NCBI RefSeq assembly: GCF_023065955.2
Contig: NW_026622952.1
Span: 31,172,313 to 31,236,312 of the forward strand
Source of the DNA: Ursus arctos
Taxonomy: Eukaryota; Chordata; Mammalia; Carnivora; Ursidae
Direction: 5' to 3'
Length of the DNA stretch: 64,000 nt
In this document: piece by piece, positions 57,754 to 64,000 of the stretch
Layout of the letters: the number at the start of each line of letters is the position of its first letter
Numbering within the stretch: position 1 is the first letter of the stretch
Translations under genes and position numbers: made by a program
Notes under the pieces: generated by a model
Seen by the model: the letters and a program-made list of their open reading frames with translations, nothing else
What the model was told of the DNA's origin: nothing
Databases searched by the model: none

Positions 57754-58732
57754 TAAAGAGGTGATTCATAAGTAGATTTTTAAATTAAAAATTTTCAAAT
57801 CTACAATTAAAATTATATTTGTTATTAAACAAAGAGAATTAAGCTATTAAATAAAAATACTATTGCAGAGGATTAGCTGACATTTACTTAATATATATGT
57901 ATTTGTATAATTTAAGCCCTTCAAATGGTCTTATTTGCCTAATATTTTAAATGTAATTTGAGATAAATACATAGCCTCATTACAAAGTAAAAGTTCTAAA
58001 TCAAAAAATTTTGTTCAGAAACAGATTTAAGTGAAATTGCATCATGAATGATTTCTACAATTATGTATTTCAGCTCCCCCTTAAGTAGCAATCTGAATAA
58101 TGCTGTCTCAGAATGGTGATTAAACATAGTCTTTATAAGATAAGGAAGGGAAAACACAACCTAAAAGAGTTTTCACTTGAAACCTTTTTCTAGGGATCTA
58201 TATATTTAAGAAAGAATTTTATTATGAGATACAGTACATTCTATTTATAGAATATTGGCACCTGTACCTGTAGAAAAATCTAGTGAAAATAGGTGTCTAA
58301 GCTGGAATAAGCATTTTGCAGTTATCTTTTTTTTCACATATTTGCCCTCTGTATTAATGGTTAATATTACTCAATATGCTCCCACCTTGATGCCTTTATT
58401 GATTCTTAAAGTGGGTGGAAATATACTTGTAAACATCAAGAAGAGTTGACTTCCCCTTTACAAAAATAAATGAGTAAAGTGGCTCTTCAAAATTATATTC
58501 TTTTATTAAGTACCACCTATGTGCTTAATAGGAAAACAATAAACTCTAAGAGAAAGAGGACAAATAAACTAAAAAAAAAAAAAAAAAAAAAAGCTTGAAA
58601 AAGCATGACATGTGCATGGTAAGGAGGGATTTAGTTTGCTGATTGGCTAAATCTGCTAATCTCCTAACTTTAGGAGATGGAACTTATTCTGAATAATCTG
58701 AGTGATAATTATCTGAATTATCTGAATTATCT
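57754..58732. other. Unassigned AT-rich intergenic DNA
   Basis: No gene. A 22-bp A-run at about 58571-58592. Confidence 0.5.
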
Positions 58733-59213
58733 TAGAGGCTTTCAGCTATGATTTAAAGTTGACAAACTATTTCAGATTTGCAACATTATCCATAAATGAG
58801 CACCTTTTAAATAAATAATGAACAATTAATCTTTTGGAACATTCATTACTAATGGGACAGTTTGATTAACATTAACAGTAGGTAGTTAATTGGTGAAGTA
58901 TACCATTTATACCTAAGAGCACACTAATCACAAGCATGTAGCTTGATGTGTTTTCAGTTCATGCACCCATGTAACACAGCACAGGTGTAAAGGGCAAGGC
59001 AGTGTTTTATATTGTGCTTTTAAGTCATCAATAGAGGGGGTTTGTTTGTTTTAGAGTTTTGATTTTCTAAAAGGGGAAGACCACAGGATCTACAGAATGT
59101 TAAATAAAATGCCATTGCCACCTCATATAAATAAGAAAAAAAGAATGTTTCTTTTGAATACTATAAAAATATAGCAGAGAGCTAGAGAAACCAGTCTAAG
59201 TGTCCTCTGAGCA
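58733..59213 (+). repeat. Direct duplication, copy A (481 bp)
   Basis: Matches 61046-61526 over 481 bp with no gaps and six mismatches by eye. The first 330 or so bases are identical, and all mismatches fall in the last 150 bp. I do not recognise the unit as a known repeat family, and it has no coding potential. Confidence 0.97.
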
Positions 59214-59277
59214 ACCACCAGGCTCCTTCAGATGTTGAAGATGAAGATGGAAGGGTTGAATTCAGAGTACTGTAGTC

Positions 59278-59535
59278 ACTAGACATTCCTTCCTTTGAAG
59301 ATGAAAAGAAGCCACAAACCAAGAAATGAGGGGAGTCTCTAGAATCTAGAAAAGTCAATGAAATTGATTGTTCCCTAAAACACCCCAATGCAGCCCTGCC
59401 AGCACCTTGATGTTAGCCCAGTGATACCCATTTTGCATTGCTGACCTCCTCAAATGCGAGATAATAAAATTGTGTGGTATTAAACCACTAACTTTGTGGT
59501 AATATGTTACAGCAGCAAAAGACAGTTAATAAATA
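59278..59535 (+). mobile_element. MLT1/MaLR LTR, 3' portion
   Basis: 'gaagccacaaaccaagaaatg', 'gcagccctgccagcaccttg', 'tagcccagtgatacccat', 'gtggtaatatgttacagcag', end '...acagttaata'. Same LTR group as 16653-17148 but 5'-truncated. Confidence 0.82.
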
Positions 59536-61045
59536 TGTTTGACTCATCCAGATACACTAAACACATGCTGTGTCCTTGCACTAAGGCTATGAATGACCCA
59601 ACAAACATTCAGTAGGAGACTTTGTTCCCTGACCACCTCCCTCACTTTTTTTGTTTGTTTTATCCTCATTTCTCTCATGACCGATCCTCTAATAATAACC
59701 TTTGTCTCCACAAACATAAAACATCCTGCAACCATTGTCTTTGTACTATGCTGCTATATACTTACAATATATGATTACAGTGTTGTCTAGGGAAAAAAAT
59801 CTAAAGAAAAAATGACACAGAGCAAAAGGTATGGAATGTAGACTGTTATAATCAGTCTGCCAGGATATCACTTATATAATTACCACAATAAAATATTTTT
59901 TTAAAAGAAAAAAAAAAGACTTAGATTTATTCTGAAGAGAAAAATAATTGTCACTGCCACCAAAACCCAGCTGATTCATGAAACTACAGAAGCATGGAAA
60001 AGGAAATATTTTTCTTCCCATTTGGGGTAATATACAGAACTACAGAACATATATAACACACACTGAGCTGGTCTGAAATATTCTGGTGCCTGCGAGGTTC
60101 CTGCAGGTTAATTCCTGCTGCACTGGGAACTGACCCGATTTGTACTGACATGCGGTGCTCTTTCTGGGAAAATGCCTCCCGTCGCGCCTTCAGGTTGCTC
60201 CTGTTTTGGACAGAACATTATATTGCATATACACAGTTATATCTTATTTACCTTAAGACATATTTGTTTTATACAGAAAATACTCTTGATTTCTATCATT
60301 GTAACTTTTGTCTAACTTCAAAAGTAAATTATCCACCCTACCAAACAGACACAGTAAGACAATAAGCACAGTATCATATTTTTAAAAAATAGAATACATG
60401 ATGAATCACAATAAAAGACTGGAACACTGTTCTCATTAAATTCAGAGAGCCAGCACTGGGACTTGTCAGATACGATATTTGATGACAGTAACTACAATTA
60501 ATCTTGCATAAAATTTTGCCTAATCCTGTAATACAGAAACTTTTTTTTTTATCAGCTAATAGCTTATTCTGAAGTGAGAAGAAGGCATTTGTCAACTAGG
60601 TCAAGAGGAGTAAGAAAATTAGAAATAAAAAAGCATAGACAAAGAATGCATACAGAATAAAGTCAGTGGATTTTCAGCATGTTGCTATCTATTTGAAGGC
60701 AACCATCAAAGAATTTATTTTGTTTCATTATTTTCTATTTTTTTATTTTGTGTCATTTTAACCAATGTCCTATTTATAACTGATGTTGAATATTTTAATG
60801 TCAAAGTGACAAATAACTTGCTGCTTTTAGCATATGCATATACACCTACTACATACATGCTTACATATATGCATATACATACAGTTCTATATAAATTTGA
60901 ATGTTCTATCAAAACTGTTATTTATGCGATTCTAAATTTGATGTTAAATAGTAAATGGAGGATGATACTAATATATGCTATAATTTAAGATTAAACTATC
61001 TTTAAGAGTAGCATTCATAGCTAACCCCATTTTTAAATAACAGAA
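59536..61045. other. Spacer between the two duplicated copies
   Basis: No recognised gene. A CpG-bearing, GC-richer patch lies at about 60070-60205 in otherwise AT-rich DNA. The + frame 60150-60365 starts inside it and shows no recognised similarity. A TATG/CATA-type simple patch lies at about 60830-60890. Confidence 0.45.
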
Positions 61046-61526
61046 TAGAGGCTTTCAGCTATGATTTAAAGTTGACAAACTATTTCAGATTTGCAACATT
61101 ATCCATAAATGAGCACCTTTTAAATAAATAATGAACAATTAATCTTTTGGAACATTCATTACTAATGGGACAGTTTGATTAACATTAACAGTAGGTAGTT
61201 AATTGGTGAAGTATACCATTTATACCTAAGAGCACACTAATCACAAGCATGTAGCTTGATGTGTTTTCAGTTCATGCACCCATGTAACACAGCACAGGTG
61301 TAAAGGGCAAGGCAGTGTTTTATATTGTGCTTTTAAGTCATCAATAGAGGGGGTTTGTTTGTTTTAGAGTTTTGACTTTCTAAAAGGGAAAGACCACAGG
61401 ATCTACAGAATGTTAAATAAAATGCCATTGCCACCTCATATAAATAAGAAAAAAAGAATGTTTCTTTTGAATACTATAAAAATACAGCAGAGAGCCAGAG
61501 AAACCAATATAAGTGTCCTCTGAGCA
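61046..61526 (+). repeat. Direct duplication, copy B (481 bp)
   Basis: Second copy of 58733-59213, same orientation, 2313 bp downstream. Mismatches relative to copy A include gattttc/gactttc, ggggaag/gggaaag, atatagc/atacagc, gctagag/gccagag and two in 'ccagtcta'/'ccaatata'. Confidence 0.97.
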
Positions 61527-63029
61527 TTCTGACCCACAAATCTTATTTCTTTATTTATGACAGCTGTTAGACTAGACATCAGGGAATTGTTGATGGTGAA
61601 CCTAGTGAACTATCATTGAATATACCATATTGAATTTGAAGAAGGAGTCAACATGTGATTATGAAATGTGATATTTGTACAAAATTAGTCAAGGAAAGAG
61701 GATTCAAGAAAGGCTTCCATGGGGCTAGAATTATTTGTGCTAGAGATAGAATTTTAAGGTTGACTTGTTCTTTCATACCTCATGATGTTTAGAAAACAGA
61801 GTTCTAATATTTTTAGAATTCTTTTTGTTCTTTGTGCAGTACCTGAAAATTAAACATCAAGGAAAAATACAGCTTACATTTAGAAATTGGAAGAAAAGCT
61901 GTGAAATTACATTAATACTTTTAAAGAAATTAAAGCAACTTCACATAATTAACATCAAGTGAATTTGGAAAGCAGTCAAAAAAAAAAAAAACATGAAAAA
62001 TCCTTTGTGTTTCTCTTGTTTTCTTTTAAAAGAGATGATTGGAGACAAGCATAAATTCAAATTCAATTCAATTCTCAATACATAACTGAATTCTGATCCT
62101 TTAAATAGTCACACACTCGAGCCAAGAATTTTTAAATGTTTTTATTTCTCTTAACAGTCTGGATTCTCTCAGATTATACTTACCTTATTCTCTTACAATA
62201 CAGTGGCTAGCGAATTATCGTAGGAGCTTATTTACTACACAGTTTCCTTGGAAGCTATATTCAGAGACCCTGATTTGACAAATCTGGGATGGATCCTGGG
62301 TTTCTAAAATTGTAACACATACTCCTAGGTGATTCTGTTGAAAGTAATTCAGTTAGTATCAACTAGTAGCAATGACTCAAAAATACAACAACTTCCATTT
62401 ATGACAATACTTAGTGAATTAGTAATTAGTGATTTAGCCAAAAGTTTTATTGCATTGTTGTTCTGAGTTATCCCAAATATATGTAAAAACACAGGCCAAG
62501 TAAACACTATTTGAAGTTTTGAAGGTAAGCATTAATTCTTCTAACACATCATATAGTGTTCTAACAGTCTATACTTCTGCTCTAAGGAGTTAAATATTGA
62601 GATAATATGAATTTACTGAATTACAGGAGATTATCAAGAAAGAATTTGATTTCTTCGTAGATATGTAAGTTATAGCTAAATTTCAATGCTAATTTAGTCA
62701 TGGCCTATTTTGTGGAAGGTATAGTTCTATGTAGAATGATGAATAAAAGTGTGTGCACTACCTTTCTATAAAAAGGGTGGTATGATATCATTGTAGGGTG
62801 TGTGTATGTGTGTGCATGTGTACGTGAGTGTGTGTGTGTATGTGTGTGTATGCATGCATTACCCTAGTTAGGTCACAAAAAAATCTTCCTGAAGACGTGG
62901 TAATGAATTTTAACAAAGTGACCTAAAGAATAAAAGTGACCAAAAGTTTATATTTATAAAAATATTATGTTCTGTTACGTAACATTAAGCTTATAGATAT
63001 TTTCTCTTTGCCAGGAAACAGGGAGATAA
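61527..63029. other. Intergenic DNA with a MER5-like trace
   Basis: At about 62250-62345 'cagagaccctgatttgac', 'ctgggtttctaaaattg' and 'actcctaggtgattctgttg' resemble a MER5-type hAT element. A TG-rich microsatellite lies at 62798-62858. No gene. Confidence 0.5.
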
Positions 63030-63130
63030 AAGAAAATTAATGTGTATTGAATGCCAACTCTGGATCAAGCAGTCTTTTATCTGTTTGCCATCTATTATCT
63101 TATTACAGATTACTACTCAACATTGCCACT
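63030..63130 (-). mobile_element. MIR fragment
   Basis: 'gtgtattgaatgccaactctgg' is split by mutations but follows the inverted MIR 'attgagcgcctactatgtgcc', then 'tctattatcttattacag'. Confidence 0.5.
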
Positions 63131-63259
63131 TCTGCTAGAACCAAACTCTAAAAAAATGTTATTTAAAATGAGGTTTAAAGCCCCTTAATTCAGTGACTAC
63201 TTAGTGACAGAAATTTTTTTCAAAGCATATAGGGTAGATCTATCAATATTACAGAAAGA

Positions 63260-63800
63260 GAAATTCCTTCCCTCTGTCTCAAAGTATTTAGGTTTTTAGG
63301 AGGGGAGACTGACAATAAACAACAACATAACAAATAGATAAAACAAATAGAACGTTAATCAGTGATAAATGTAGTGGATATAAATAAAATGTAGGAGAAG
63401 ATCATGGGGACATTGGAGTGATGGGATGTGGGTGGAGGGCAGCTTGCAATATTAAAGAGGGAAGTCAGAGCACAGTTTTTTGAAAAAGTGAGATTTGAAC
63501 ACAGACTGGAAGTAGCCAAGTACACATTAAGGAGGAGAACTTTGCAGTCAGAAGAGGACAAAGCTAAGGCACTAATACCAAATATGTGAAGGAACATCGA
63601 GGAAGTGAAGGTGAGAGCAGGACAGAGTTAATGGGGTCCAAATGTACTGATGGCCCTGCAGACCTCATTGTCCTTTTGACTTTTACTCTGAGCGAAGGGC
63701 AAACCTCTACAGAGTGGGAGCACAGTACTGGGATCTGGTCTGCCTTTCCATGGATCCCTGTGACTCTGTTGAGAGCAGACTTGCAACAGAGTCAATGCAA
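63260..63800 (-). mobile_element. L2 LINE 3' region
   Basis: Inverted L2: 'ggggagactgacaataaac', 'agtgataaatgtagtgga', 'gaaaaagtgagatttgaac', 'acagactggaagtagcca', 'gaacatcgaggaagtgaagg', 'cttttgacttttactctgagcg'. The frames 63586-63939 (+) and 63628-63861 (-) arise from it. Confidence 0.75.
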
Positions 63801-63859
63801 ACACAGAGAGACCTGTACTCAGCCTCCCTCTGAGATTCTCAAGCTGGTTCCTTCTCTTC

Positions 63860-64000
63860 ACCCTGATTTCTTAATATTAAGGGGCCCGGATTTCAAACTT
63901 TGTTCTTCCTTAGTCCTTCTACACTCATCTTCTTGGTGACTTCATCCTATCCCATGGTATAAAATGCCATCTGTACCTTGTCAGTTTCCAAATTGATGTC
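63860..64000 (+). mobile_element. L2 LINE internal fragment, cut by window end
   Basis: 'cctacactcatcttcttggtgac'-like segment, then 'ttcatcctatcccatggtat' and 'aaatgccatctgtaccttg' match sense L2 ('ggtgatctcatccagtcccatggctttaaataccatc' order). Opposite orientation to the L2 just upstream, so the two pieces are separate insertions or an inversion. Confidence 0.6.

Noticed and set aside
63586..63939. 117-codon + strand open frame at the window end
   Set aside because: It overlaps inverted and direct L2 fragments.
1..64000. CRISPR arrays, operons, phage or plasmid features
   Set aside because: Repeat content is mammalian throughout; no regularly spaced repeats, compact genes or ribosome-binding sites are present.

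Overview
This window looks like nuclear DNA of a carnivoran mammal, most likely an arctoid caniform (bear or pinniped type). The main evidence is at least 15 tRNA-derived CAN-SINE (SINEC) copies. The younger ones begin GGGGCGCCTGGGTGGC, carry a CTTCTTCCTCTCCCAC box, and end in CT-rich DNA, CAAATAAATAAATAAAATCTTT and poly-A. Carnivore-type L1 3' ends support the same assignment. Old eutherian repeats (MIR, L2, MLT1/MaLR LTRs, ERVL, MER5A-like) form the background. This placement comes from recognising repeat families, not from a search.

I find no protein-coding gene, rRNA, tRNA, CRISPR array or operon. The DNA is AT-rich and resembles a gene desert or a very large intron. Every open frame that encodes something recognisable belongs to a transposable element: L1 ORF1/ORF2 relics and the pol region of an old ERVL provirus. 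The other open frames are short and match nothing I recognise. I did not find an undescribed biological system; the interest lies in how the genome was assembled.

Layout. 1-2.9 kb: old MIR/L2 fragments and unassigned DNA. 2.9-6.2 kb: decayed ERVL pol on the + strand, split by a solo LTR. 6.3-8.9 kb: a minus-strand L1 relic with a SINE inside. 9.0-11.0 kb: an LTR, then L2. 12.5-19.1 kb: SINEs, MIRs, an old minus-strand L1 and an MLT1 LTR. 19.5-22.3 kb: a four-layer nest (MER5A-like > SINE > L1 > SINE). 22.3-39.0 kb: mostly unassigned AT-rich DNA with scattered L2, SINEs, an MLT1-like LTR holding an L1 tail, and microsatellites. 39.0-45.8 kb: an L1 cluster (an old ORF2, a younger L1 tail with a SINE inside it, then an L1 5'UTR-ORF1-ORF2 start with two SINEs). 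47.8-49.4 kb: a SINE and a young minus-strand L1 tail. 49.4-64.0 kb: sparse repeats, a polypyrimidine tract, a 481-bp direct duplication and L2 pieces.

The strongest observations are four. (1) An inverted pair of L1 5' regions about 34 kb apart shares a nearly identical core with more diverged flanks, suggesting gene conversion. (2) A 481-bp direct duplication has only six mismatches by eye. (3) A solo LTR lies inside ERVL pol. (4) The four-layer insertion nest can be read from target-site duplications. Identity figures are counts by eye.
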